Both the position numbers and the translations under genes were made by a program. Shown piece after piece: positions 28,741-36,818 of a stretch of DNA of 64,000 nucleotides (its first letter is position 1; every line of letters begins with the position of its first letter). Location of the stretch: assembly GCA_031263485.1 (NCBI GenBank), contig JAISFS010000116.1, forward strand, positions 22,976-86,975, read 5' to 3'. The notes under the pieces were generated by a model. The model did no database searches. It was not told where the DNA came from and worked only from the letters and a program-made list of their open reading frames with translations. The DNA comes from Deltaproteobacteria bacterium. GTDB taxonomy: Bacteria > Desulfobacterota > Desulfarculia > Adiutricales > Adiutricaceae.

Positions 28741-30221
28741 GACGACGCCTCCCCGCCGCGGATGCGGCTGAACGGCTCCTCGGCGTACCAGGACTCCCTG
28801 TAGGGGAGACGTCCGAACTTCCCGAGGCGCCTGTAGAAGCCGGGGTGCGTGAGCTTTCGGGCGAGCCTCCTGGCAAGATCGAAGGCCCCGCGGTACCCCA
28901 GATACCCGTAGCCCGCGTTGTAGATGACCTGGGACGGTATGCCCAGCCTCGCCGCGGTGGAATTCCCGTGCATGTGGCCCAGAAAGACGTCGGGCCTGAG
29001 GCGCCTTAGGAGATTGGCCTCTTCGAATGGCTGGACGTTGGCCACGTTGAAGACGAAGCCGCGGTCCCCCCCGGCCAGGGCGAGCTTCTCCAGCTCCACT
29101 TCGGCGAAGGAGTCGAAATGGAAGCTCCTGATCCCGCAGACCTCGAAGCCGAGTTCCTGCAGAAGGGATGCGGTCGCGAGCGAGCGGTATTCCCCCGCCG
29201 AGACGAAGGCGCGCTTGCCCGCGAACAGCGGCAGAAATCCGCTCAGGCCCTCCCAGAGCTTCCGTTTCTCTTGTATGGCCAGAGCCTCGGCTTCCGAGGC
29301 CGTCCCTGTCGCCTCGCCCAGATCCCTAAGCCACCTGGTAGTGTTCGCGATCCCGATGGGCATGTGCCGGATCACGTACGGCACCCCGTATTTCTCTTCG
29401 AGATGCGAGAGGAAATAGTCGTCGTGGGTGGGGCAAACAGAGACGGACAGCGAGGCCGAGGCCGCCCGCGCGAAGGCGTCCGGGTCCGCGAAGACCGGGA
29501 AGAAGTTCACCTTGAGCCCCAGCCCCTCGGCGAGACGCCTGAGCTCCCGCTCGTCCGCCACCCCCATGGACCCCACGTTCATGAGATTCACGGCCCGCGG
29601 ATCCTTCGGCGGCGCGTCCGCGGGGTCCGGCATCAGGTGGCGGCCCACCGCGTGGTAGACTACGTCGTAAGCGGTCGCCATGAACCGCGACTTGAAGCCC
29701 TCGCAATGCACGGGCAGGATCCTGGCCTTCACCTCGTCCTTGACCGCCGCGGCCGCGGCGTCGATGTCGTCCCCTATGACCCCCGGCAGGCAACCGGAGA
29801 CCGCGAGTATGACCTTGGGCGAGTACCTGCGGTCGGCTTCGATTATCGCCTCGCGGAGCTTCGCGTCCCCGCCGTTGATGACGTTCATCTCGTCCAGGGA
29901 CGTGGAGAGCCAAACGACGTCCTCCAGCGGCCTGCCGCGGGCGGCCAGGCCCCCGCGGACGTTGACGTTGTTTCCCGCGGCGCAGGTGCCGCATCCCACC
30001 GAACCGTGCAGGAGCACCACGGTCTCGGGCAGGCTGCACATGATGCCCAGCGCGGGCAGGAGCGGGCAGATGGATCCCTGCGTGAAGGTCCTGTCCGCCC
30101 GGCTCATTATGGGGCACTCGCCCCGGGCCGCCTTCCCGCCGAAGCGGGATCCGTGGGCCAGCGAGGTCTCGGGGTGGCGGTGCTCACGGACCGGGGGAAT
30201 CTTGGAGTCAAGGTAGCTCAT
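28737..30221 (-). CDS. Nitrogenase-like component 1, D-type (alpha-like) subunit
   Basis: 494 residues, PF00148 family. P-cluster-type Cys are present at C52 (GSICPLLPA), C77 (GSVGCGTC) and C144 (VSGCLPGVIGDD). VHCEGFKS corresponds to the VRCEGF motif of NifD. A fourth Cys, C263 in SVCPTHDDYFLSHLEEKYG, lines up by eye with the NifD Cys that ligates FeMo-cofactor (HCYRSMNYI..HMEEKYG). The His ligand region (MHSWDYSGPYHG in NifD) reads VIYNAGYGYLGYRG, without His. First gene of the operon D-K-permease-ATPase. No NifH-like reductase, cofactor-assembly gene or bch/cfb gene is in the window, so the electron donor must be encoded elsewhere. No strong ribosome binding site is visible; ATG 30107 (MSRADRTFTQG) is a possible alternative start. 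Confidence 0.86.
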   Translation of the reverse strand: MSYLDSKIPPVREHRHPETSLAHGSRFGGKAARGECPIMSRADRTFTQGSICPLLPALGIMCSLPETVVLLHGSVGCGTCAAGNNVNVRGGLAARGRPLEDVVWLSTSLDEMNVINGGDAKLREAIIEADRRYSPKVILAVSGCLPGVIGDDIDAAAAAVKDEVKARILPVHCEGFKSRFMATAYDVVYHAVGRHLMPDPADAPPKDPRAVNLMNVGSMGVADERELRRLAEGLGLKVNFFPVFADPDAFARAASASLSVSVCPTHDDYFLSHLEEKYGVPYVIRHMPIGIANTTRWLRDLGEATGTASEAEALAIQEKRKLWEGLSGFLPLFAGKRAFVSAGEYRSLATASLLQELGFEVCGIRSFHFDSFAEVELEKLALAGGDRGFVFNVANVQPFEEANLLRRLRPDVFLGHMHGNSTAARLGIPSQVIYNAGYGYLGYRGAFDLARRLARKLTHPGFYRRLGKFGRLPYRESWYAEEPFSRIRGGEASS

Positions 30222-30512
30222 CTGGAAAATGATCCTGTGGTTGCCTTCCGGGCGTCGAAGACCGCAGGCGAGGCCCGCCGCGGTCGCGCGGCCGAAGGCG
30301 CGGGAGAAGGGAAGGTCCCGGCTGGGCGTAAGGTCAGGGTCGGAGGCTTCAGGGATGCCATGTCCTGCGTGACGCCGCTCCGGGCAGTCCGGGGATCCGG
30401 AAGGACCCGTCCGTCGAAAAGCCCTGCGGACCGGGAGATCCCGGAGGGAAAGTCCGTGAAAATGGAACGGCCCGAGGGAGGCCGTGAAAACGGAATGCCA
30501 AGAGGGAGGCCA

Positions 30513-30556
30513 CGGAAAAAGAAAAGGCCCCGGACGCGGCGCGTCCTGGGGCCTTC
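30513..30556 (-). terminator. Intrinsic terminator in the leader of the nitrogenase-like operon
   Basis: Read on the minus strand: AAGGCCCCAGGACGC-gcc-GCGTCCGGGGCCTT followed by TTCTTTTTCC, a strong GC stem with a U-rich tail. It lies ~290 nt before the D-subunit start and ~150 nt after the promoter-like pair at 30697-30725, with no gene between. It either ends a small RNA or acts as an attenuator for the operon. Confidence 0.65.
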
Positions 30557-30696
30557 AGGGATCTGATCGGCTTATGGGGTTGGGGCCTTGCGCGGCGGGT
30601 GCCGCTCTGGCGATGAGCGCCGTCCGGGACGGGGAAAGGTCGCGGCGGGGGACCGACGGCCCGGCGGCTTTATGCGTGCCGTCAACTTAGCTCCCA

Positions 30697-30725
30697 CAAG
30701 GCGTCATGTCAACGCTTTTCGTGAT
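30697..30725 (-). promoter_or_regulatory. Candidate sigma-70 promoter for the nitrogenase-like operon leader
   Basis: On the minus strand TTGACA, 17 nt, TAAGTT. The -35 is perfect and the -10 fair. Transcription would run into the terminator at 30513-30556 before reaching the D gene, hence the attenuation or small-RNA idea. Confidence 0.45.
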
Positions 30726-31439
30726 CGGGCTAGCCGCCGTCCGCCCCCCCCGCTCGCCCATTATCGCGAGCGGCTAGGATTGACGCGCCCGTTTGAGGAA
30801 ATAGTGTCAACATGCAGTTTTTTCTAGTTTTTTCGGGACAAGTCCTCTGAGTCGCTGATTGAGGCGTGAAATTGCCAAAAAGGAAGCTATGCGGAATGAT
30901 TTATAACTATTATCTTGATTTTAATGCATTATTGTATCTGTTGTTTCGAGTGGCCGCCCGGGCACCTGTCCCCGTGCCCGGCGTGTTTGCCTCGCATTGA
31001 GCTGAAGTCAAGAAAAGTAAGCAAAATCAAGGTTTTGAGAGAGATATTCCCTCTGGCATTTGTTATGTAATTATGTTTCCTCCCCCAGTGAAAATTATTA
31101 ATGTGGCGGTGAAGTAATTGTTTTTCAGGCTGTTTTAGGATTGCGAAGAGATACGCCCCGGCACCTGTAGCCCTGTTCCTCCTGGAGACTTGTCTTGTCG
31201 GCAGGGTACTCGAAGCCGATGCGGGTACCCGTCTTCCGCCCCGGGGCTTCCAGCAGTCCGAGGAGGCGTCGGAGCGGGGGGGGCCCTGCCGGGGCAGTAC
31301 GCCCGTAGGAGTTCCGTGCCCGGACGGCGGTCGGAGTGCCTCGGCCCGAAACCTTTGACATCAACCTCGGCGGCGGGCAGAATGTGTCCTTGCGGCGCTT
31401 CCGGGGAACGGAGGGCCGTCCCGTTCCGGGAGGTGTCAT

Positions 31440-33344
31440 TTGGCAGGCTTCAGTCTCCTCGCTCTTCTGGACGACGTGACCAGCGTCCTTGACGACGTTA
31501 CCGTCCTCGCCAAGATGGCTGCCCAGAAGACCGTGGGCGTGGTGGGGGACGACCTGGCGCTCACGGCCGAACAGCTCTCCGGGCTTTCGGCGGCGCGGGA
31601 GCTCCCCGTGGTCTGGGCGGTCACCAAAGGCTCGCTCGTCAACAAGCTCTTCATCATCCCCTTCGCTCTCGCGGTGAGCGCCGTAGCCCCCGGGCTCATC
31701 CCCCCGGTGCTGATGGTCGGGGGATCGTATCTGTGCCACGAGGGGGCCGAGAAGCTGGCCGGCAACCTCAAGGAAAAGTTGCGGCGTCGCGAGGCGGGCC
31801 TTGTCCAGGCTGACGGTGAAGGGGAGGGCGCCGGATCCTCCCGGAACGTCGCGCTAGCCCCTTTGAGCCCCGCTTCCGCCGTGGCCGCGACCCTCACGGA
31901 ACTTTCCGGAAGCCCTGAAGCCACTGAGAGCTTCGCCGTGACCGATGGCCGGGACGGGCCTGCCGTCCCGTCTGCCGTTGCCGCCGCATCCGTATCCGAT
32001 GGGACGGAGACGTGCGGCGCCGCCCGGTCGGGCCCCGAATCCCCGCCACCCGTGAAGCTTGAGGGTCCCGTTTCGGCGGCGATGCCATCGTCCTCATCAC
32101 CGTCCTTTTCGACGTCATCGACTTCACCGGCATCTTCACCATATTCATCATCGACGGCCGACGCGGCGGCGCCCGCCGATACCCAGGCGTCCCAGTCGTA
32201 TATTGCGGCGGTGGCGCCGGATGCCGGGCAGGCCGTCCAGGCCGCAGGGCCTCAGGAGGCCTCACCCCCCGTTGCCTCGGGGATGCGGGGCGCAACTGGC
32301 GTTCGGGATACCGTGACGAAGTCCCAGGCGGCATCGGCATCGGGGACTTCCGGGCCCGTCGATCCTCGGGAGCTCTCCCCGCTTTCCGCTCCTGCCGCTT
32401 TGCCGGAGGTGCCCGCGCCTTCAGCCCCCTCGGAGGTTCCGTTGCCTGCGGCGGCGGCCATGGCGCCGGAAACGCCAGTGTCCCCGGCGATTCCGGACAT
32501 GGCCGGGCGCAGGGCATCCCCGTTGCCCTCGCCTATTGACCGCGGGCTCGACCATGCGCAGGGCCGTCCAGGCGATGCTCCGCTTGGGGCGGGAGACGCC
32601 CCGTCCTCCCCGTCCGCCTCGGCCGCCCCGTCCATGCCGTCCTCCCCGCCCGCCGCGGCTTCCCCGTCCGCCTCGGCCGCCCCGTCCATCCCGTCCTCCC
32701 CATTCGCCGCGTTTTCCACGTCTGCCGCGGCTTTCCCGTCAGCCGCAGCCCGGGCGGCGGACGCGGTGAGGGACCCCAACTTGAAAAGGATGCTTCTGGA
32801 GCGTTTGTCCGGGGAGGAGCTCAAAAGCAGCCTGATGCAGATGGAGAGGCGCAAGATCAAGGGTGCCGTCCGCACCGATCTGGTCCTCTCTACCGAGATA
32901 GTCATCATCGCCCTTGGCGCGCTCCCGGCGGGCATCGGCCTTTTGGAGAGGGCGGGGGCCCTGGCGGCGATAGGCCTCGTCATGACCTTCGGGGTTTACG
33001 GCTTCGTGGGGGCGCTGGTGAAATTCGACGACGCCGGTCTCTATCTTCTCAGAAAGGAGTCGCGGGGGAGGCTCAGGGACCTGGCGGGCCGGGCGCTCGT
33101 GGGTGCGGCTCCCCACTTCGTGAGGGCGCTGGGGATAATCGGCACGGTTGCCATGTTCCTCGTGGGTGGAGGCATCATGATCCACGGCCTGCCTTTCCTT
33201 GGGTTCGCGGGGCATCTCGGAGGGCTCGCGGGCCTGGCCGTGAACGTCCTTGGCGGTCTGGTCTGGGGGTTTGCGCTCCTTGCGATCGTGGGCCCCCTGG
33301 CGCGCCTGATCGAAAGGCGCAGGAAACCGGAAACCCCGCGTTGA
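31440..33344 (+). CDS. DUF808 inner-membrane protein with a ~300-residue low-complexity insert
   Basis: 634 residues; TTG start with GGGAGG 6-8 nt upstream. The N-terminus is a textbook DUF808 (YedI-like) start: AGFSLLALLDDVTSVLDDV, KTVGVVGDDLALTAEQLSG, ELPVVWAVTKGSLVNK, then two membrane helices. Normally the domain continues at once; here residues ~130-440 are Ser/Pro/Ala-rich, with tandem copies of SASAAPSMPSSPPAAA. The domain then resumes with LLERLSGEELKSSLMQMERRKIKGAVRTDLVLSTEIVIIALGAL and four or more helices to the end. DUF808 proteins are usually ~300 residues and have no known function. The insert lies in what is probably a cytoplasmic loop. It stands as a single gene, with a new leader starting ~250 bp downstream. 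Confidence 0.88.
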   Translation: MAGFSLLALLDDVTSVLDDVTVLAKMAAQKTVGVVGDDLALTAEQLSGLSAARELPVVWAVTKGSLVNKLFIIPFALAVSAVAPGLIPPVLMVGGSYLCHEGAEKLAGNLKEKLRRREAGLVQADGEGEGAGSSRNVALAPLSPASAVAATLTELSGSPEATESFAVTDGRDGPAVPSAVAAASVSDGTETCGAARSGPESPPPVKLEGPVSAAMPSSSSPSFSTSSTSPASSPYSSSTADAAAPADTQASQSYIAAVAPDAGQAVQAAGPQEASPPVASGMRGATGVRDTVTKSQAASASGTSGPVDPRELSPLSAPAALPEVPAPSAPSEVPLPAAAAMAPETPVSPAIPDMAGRRASPLPSPIDRGLDHAQGRPGDAPLGAGDAPSSPSASAAPSMPSSPPAAASPSASAAPSIPSSPFAAFSTSAAAFPSAAARAADAVRDPNLKRMLLERLSGEELKSSLMQMERRKIKGAVRTDLVLSTEIVIIALGALPAGIGLLERAGALAAIGLVMTFGVYGFVGALVKFDDAGLYLLRKESRGRLRDLAGRALVGAAPHFVRALGIIGTVAMFLVGGGIMIHGLPFLGFAGHLGGLAGLAVNVLGGLVWGFALLAIVGPLARLIERRRKPETPR

Positions 33345-33635
33345 GCCTTTTCCGGGCCTTTCGGTTTACAACCTGGCCCGCGTGGGGTAGACTTTTTCCA
33401 TTCACTCCTCCGACCGACCGAGCATCGGCGGCCCCGCCGAGGCGCACGGGTCGCCCCCGACCCGGGATGCCCCCCGAAGGCGCGGCTCTCCGGGCGACAG
33501 TCTTCCTCGCTCCCCGATACGTTACGGCAGGTTAATTTCTGAGGCCCTCGGGTGCGCCCCCGCGGGCCCCGGCACGCCCTTTGACGCGCCCGGCTTATGG
33601 CCGCGCCGGGAGGGCGACCGAGGAAGGCCACACCG

Positions 33636-34757
33636 ATGACAGAAACGACCGCCCCCGACGCCGCCCTTCCCGCGGCCGGCGAGGCCGAAGCGCCCGAGGC
33701 CTCCGCCGCCGCCCGCCGCATGAACCCCTGGGTCCTGGCGGTTTGTCTCGCGGTCGGCATATTCATGGTGTTCCTGCTTTCGCTCTCCTCGGGCTACATG
33801 CCATTCACGGCCGGGGAGATCTGGGACATTCTTCGTTTCAAGCTCCTGGGCTGGAGCGGCGCCGACCTGGACGAGTCCAGGGTGATGGTGCTCTGGGACG
33901 TGAGGCTCCCGCGGCTAGTGACCTCGCTCATGGCCGGCGCGGCGTTGGGCCTTTCCGGCGCGGTATTCCAGGGGATACTCCTGAATCCCCTGGCCGACCC
34001 CTACACCTTGGGGGTCTCCTCCGGTGCGGCCTTCGGGGCGTCGGTGGTGATAGTGGTCTCCATACTCGTCCCATCCGCGACCTTCCTGGCCAAGCCCGTC
34101 ACCGCCGCGGGCGGGGCATTCGTCGCGTCGGCCATGACGCTGTTCGTGGTGATGCTCCTTGCCTCCGACCGGGAGGGGAGGCTCCCTCCCCCCAACCTGA
34201 TCCTGGCCGGGGTCATCATGTCGGCCATCCTTTCGGCCGCCATCTCGTTTATCAAGTACCTCGCGGGCGACCAGGTGAGCTCCATCATCTTCTGGCTCCT
34301 GGGGAGCTTCCAGGCGCGCACCTGGACCGACGCCGCCATCGTGACGGGCTTCTTCGTTCCGGCGCTCATCCTCGTTCTCCCGTCCGCCGTGGACCTTAAC
34401 ATCATGACCCTGGGCGTCAGGAGCGCCGAGACCCTGGGCGTCAACACCGGAGCGGTCCGCATGAGACTCCTGGTGTCCGCCTCCTTCGCCGCCTCGGCCT
34501 CGGTGGCCGTGGCGGGCATCATCGGCTTCGTGGGGCTCATCGTGCCTCACCTCGTGAGGCTCTCGACCGGCCCCGACCACCGCTCGCTCCTGCCGCTTTC
34601 GACCTTGGGCGGGGCGTTGCTCCTGTCCCTGGCCGACACCGCGGTGAGGGCCTTCCTGCCCGGCGAGATTCCGGTGGGCGTCTTGACCGCGCTTCTGGCG
34701 GGGCCTGCCTTCCTCGTGATTTTCCGCCGCAAGATGAAGGATCTCGCCCATGTCTGA
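33636..34757 (+). CDS. BtuC/FecCD-family ABC permease (cobalamin, heme or siderophore type)
   Basis: 373 residues from ATG 33636, preceded by GAGGAAGG; the track's start 39 bp earlier has no such site. About 35 Ala/Glu/Pro-rich residues precede nine or ten membrane helices. Family marks: LGWSGADLDESRVMVLWDVRLPRLVTSLMAGAALGLSGAVFQGILLNPLADPYTLGVSSGAAFGA in the order typical of BtuC/FhuB/FecC (RLPR and the G..LQ..xNPLA box), GFVGLIVPHLVRLSTGPDHRSLLPLS and GEIPVGVLTALLAGPAFLVIFRR at the end. The downstream ATPase overlaps by 8 bp. The nearby cobalamin riboswitch, CbiK and BtuF-like protein favour corrinoid or cobalt-tetrapyrrole uptake. Confidence 0.9.
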   Translation: MTETTAPDAALPAAGEAEAPEASAAARRMNPWVLAVCLAVGIFMVFLLSLSSGYMPFTAGEIWDILRFKLLGWSGADLDESRVMVLWDVRLPRLVTSLMAGAALGLSGAVFQGILLNPLADPYTLGVSSGAAFGASVVIVVSILVPSATFLAKPVTAAGGAFVASAMTLFVVMLLASDREGRLPPPNLILAGVIMSAILSAAISFIKYLAGDQVSSIIFWLLGSFQARTWTDAAIVTGFFVPALILVLPSAVDLNIMTLGVRSAETLGVNTGAVRMRLLVSASFAASASVAVAGIIGFVGLIVPHLVRLSTGPDHRSLLPLSTLGGALLLSLADTAVRAFLPGEIPVGVLTALLAGPAFLVIFRRKMKDLAHV

Positions 34758-35865
34758 CAACTGGGACGGCCCGGGCCGTCAGGATCGGGGCCAGCCCGGC
34801 GCGGCGGCGGATTCGGGAGGGGCTGCAGGGCCCGTGATGCCCGTGCCGCCCGATGCCGGTGCGGAAGGCCGCGTATGTGCGGCGGCATCCGGTGCCGCTC
34901 CGGTCGATGCCGAGGCCAGCGGGGAGGCGGCTCCCGATATCGATTCCGTCGCGGCGCCCGGCGCCCGCGTGGCCGGGATCGGCTCGTCCTTACCGCGATT
35001 CGGCGGTTGCGGCCCCGCCTTCCGGGGAGGACGAGCCCGGGACGGGGACGGGCCCATCCTGTGCGTGAAGGGCCTGTGCTTCAGCCACGCCGGCGGGGCG
35101 ATGGTCGTGCGGGACCTGAGCCTGGACTTCCGTCCGGGTCGCCATTACGTGCTTGCCGGGCCCAACGGGGCGGGCAAGAGCACCGCGCTGGATCTCCTCT
35201 CCCGGCTCAAGGTTCCTGAGAAGGGCTCGGTCACGGTCTTCGGGAGGGAAGCCGGATCCTACCCGCCTGCGGAGCTCGCGCGCTCCCTGGCCCTGGCCCC
35301 CCAGAATTTCCAGTTCAACTTCTCGTTCACCGTGCGCGAGATAGTCTCGCTGGGCAGGCGCCCATACCTGGGCCGCTGGGGCAGGCTCACCCGCGAGGAC
35401 AGGCGCGTCGTGGAGGGGGCCATAGAGTTCCTGAACCTGGGCCGCCTGGCCGACAAGCCCGTGACCGCCCTGTCCGGTGGCGAGGCGCAGAGGGTGGTGC
35501 TCGCGCGGACCCTGGCGCAGTCCACCCCGATCGTCCTCCTGGACGAGCCCACGGCCAGCCTGGACGTGGCCCAGGCCCTGGATCTCATGGACCGCGTCCG
35601 CGTGCTGACCCGCGAGGAGGGGGCGCTGGTGGTGACGGTCACCCACGACCTGCATCTGGCTGCGGTGTACGCGGACGAGATGGTCTTCATGAAGAAGGGC
35701 CGCCTGGCGGCCGCGGGCCCCACGGCCGAGACCCTGAACCCCGGGCTTTTGAAGGAGGTCTTCGATGCCGAGGCCGAGGTGAGGCCGGACTCCTTCTCCG
35801 GGGGACTCAACATCTCCTTCAGGCACGGCAGCGACTGGGAAGGCCGCCTCCGAAAGGCCATGTGA
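34750..35865 (+). CDS. BtuD/FecE-type ABC ATPase with ~95-residue low-complexity N-terminus
   Basis: 371 residues. Residues 1-95 are Ala/Gly/Pro/Asp-rich with no domain. Then a normal ATPase of the cobalamin/Fe3+-siderophore class: ILCVKGLCFSHAGG, Walker A GPNGAGKST, LAPQNFQFNFSFTVREIVSLGRRPYLGRW (the PQ..F.FTV..VV..GR.PH box of this class), signature LSGGEAQRVVLARTLAQ, Walker B IVLLDEPTASLD and THDLHLAAVYAD. The ATG lies inside the permease gene (8-bp overlap), so the pair is co-translated. Works with the permease and probably with the binding protein at 39001. Confidence 0.9.
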   Translation: MSDNWDGPGRQDRGQPGAAADSGGAAGPVMPVPPDAGAEGRVCAAASGAAPVDAEASGEAAPDIDSVAAPGARVAGIGSSLPRFGGCGPAFRGGRARDGDGPILCVKGLCFSHAGGAMVVRDLSLDFRPGRHYVLAGPNGAGKSTALDLLSRLKVPEKGSVTVFGREAGSYPPAELARSLALAPQNFQFNFSFTVREIVSLGRRPYLGRWGRLTREDRRVVEGAIEFLNLGRLADKPVTALSGGEAQRVVLARTLAQSTPIVLLDEPTASLDVAQALDLMDRVRVLTREEGALVVTVTHDLHLAAVYADEMVFMKKGRLAAAGPTAETLNPGLLKEVFDAEAEVRPDSFSGGLNISFRHGSDWEGRLRKAM

Positions 35866-36493
35866 ACGTGCCCCCGCTGGCGCGGCGTTCTCGGGCCTGC
35901 GGCAAGGAGGCTCTTCGCCGAGTCCCGCGAACCTACGGCAAGGCGCACCTTGCCTTTGCTAGGCGCATTGACGTTTTAGTGAGGCGCATTGACGTTTTAG
36001 TGGGACGCATTGGCGTTTTAGTGGGACGCATTGACGTTTCAGTGAGACGCGCCTCAGCCTTTGCGAGGCGCCCTGGCGCTTTGGCAAGGCGCATCTTGCC
36101 TTCGCGAGGCGCACCGGCGCTTTGAGCAATGGGTGCCGATACTTCCGTTTTGAGCGCGGTTGCTCCATGCCTGGAGGGGGGACACTTTCGCTTCGGATGC
36201 GGAAACCTTGGCCAGCAGCGGGGACGATTCCGCGAATGGCGAGGCTGCCCCGTCAAGTCGCGCCGCCTGAACCGCCGCCGCAATCGCCCTTCGCGGTCGC
36301 ATCCGGCCGGATCGCCCTGGCGTTCCGGCTTCGGACGGCTTATGCCGGCGCGTCGCGGCGCACCGGGCGGGATGCCCCCAAAGGCCGGGGATTCCGCCGC
36401 GTGGTCAGCGCGCGGGCACTTGACAACGGGAAGGAGTTTCCCTACAGTGACTTGAGAAAGAGAGCCATCAAAAATTTCCCGCATGACCACCGT
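35866..36493. other. Gene-free stretch with heptad-coding 21-bp repeats
   Basis: About 630 bp between the ATPase gene and the riboswitch. Dominated by the repeat listed next. The ORFs 35862-36125 (+) and 35933-36661 (-) both read through the repeat because its unit is a multiple of three; neither has a ribosome binding site or a match I recognise. Confidence 0.5.
35940..36125. repeat. 21-bp tandem repeat (GGCGCATTGACGTTTTAGTG)
   Basis: Four clear units at 35964, 35985, 36006 and 36027 (CGCATTGACGTTTTAGTG core), flanked by more diverged ones (GGCGCACCTTGCCTTTGC, GGCGCCCTGGCGCTTTGG, GGCGCATCTTGCCTTCGC). All reading frames stay open across it. Confidence 0.85.
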
Positions 36494-36692
36494 GTGCCGA
36501 GGCGCCCGTTGAGGGCTTAAAAGGGAAGACAGTCCAAGTCTGTCACGGTCCCGCCGCTGTAACCGGGGAGCGGGGTCTCTTGCGGCCGTAAGGCCGGCCA
36601 CTTCCTCCGGAGAGGTTTTTGGGAACGTCCGGGGGGGGGAAGGCGTGGGACCCGCAGCCACGATCCGGAAGTCAGAAGACCTGCCCTGGCAC
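36494..36692 (+). ncRNA. Cobalamin (B12) riboswitch
   Basis: Conserved parts in order: GTGCC (P1 left), AAGGGAA, CGGTCCCGCCGCTGTAACCGGGGAG, a GCCGGCCAC segment, GGGAAGGCGTGGGACCCG-like stretch (here GGGGGAAGGCG), then AGCCACGATCCGGAAGTCAG (B12 box) and AGACCTGCCCTGGCAC closing P1 with GGCAC. Binding of adenosylcobalamin or a related corrinoid would normally shut off downstream expression. It points toward cbiK and the BtuF-like gene on the same strand, but ~1 kb separates it from cbiK. The BtuCD-type genes lie upstream and are not under it. Confidence 0.88.
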
Positions 36693-36766
36693 CGCCGATG
36701 TCCCTACGGGACGGCGCCGGACGGCGCCGCGCCCTGCGGACGTTAAGGCGCCTCAGTGAACCCGTA

Positions 36767-36818
36767 AAACGGATCGCGGTTCCGTCGCATACTCATGCGG
36801 CCGGAGCCGTTTTTTTTG
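36767..36818 (+). terminator. Intrinsic terminator of the B12 riboswitch leader
   Basis: AAAACGG...CCG with an inner CGCAT/ATGCG stem, ending in CCGTTTTTTTT. It begins ~75 nt after the aptamer, the expected place for the expression platform of a transcription-terminating riboswitch. Confidence 0.75.

Larger units (their letters stand above)
30222..31439. other. Divergent intergenic region with leader, terminator and AT-rich patch
   Basis: About 1.2 kb between the nitrogenase-like operon and the DUF808 gene. The left part holds a minus-strand promoter-like pair and an intrinsic terminator (listed). 30800-31130 is unusually AT-rich for this genome (TTTTTTCTAGTTTTTT, TTATAACTATTATCTTGATT) and holds nothing I recognise. 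Confidence 0.5.

Noticed and set aside
27400-30221. True nitrogen-fixing NifDK
   Set aside because: The chains are shorter, the His ligand region of the cofactor is not conserved, and no nifH/E/N/B gene is in the window.
25841-30566. Plus ORFs 25841-26941 and 29118-30566
   Set aside because: Antisense shadows of the permease and nitrogenase-like D gene.
33597-33636. Start of the BtuC-type permease at 33597
   Set aside because: ATG 33636 has GAGGAAGG upstream; the earlier ATG has no binding site.
35862-36661. Heptad-repeat ORFs on both strands (RRIDVLV and MRPTKTS)
   Set aside because: A 21-bp repeat stays open in all frames; no ribosome binding site, and the minus one runs into the riboswitch.
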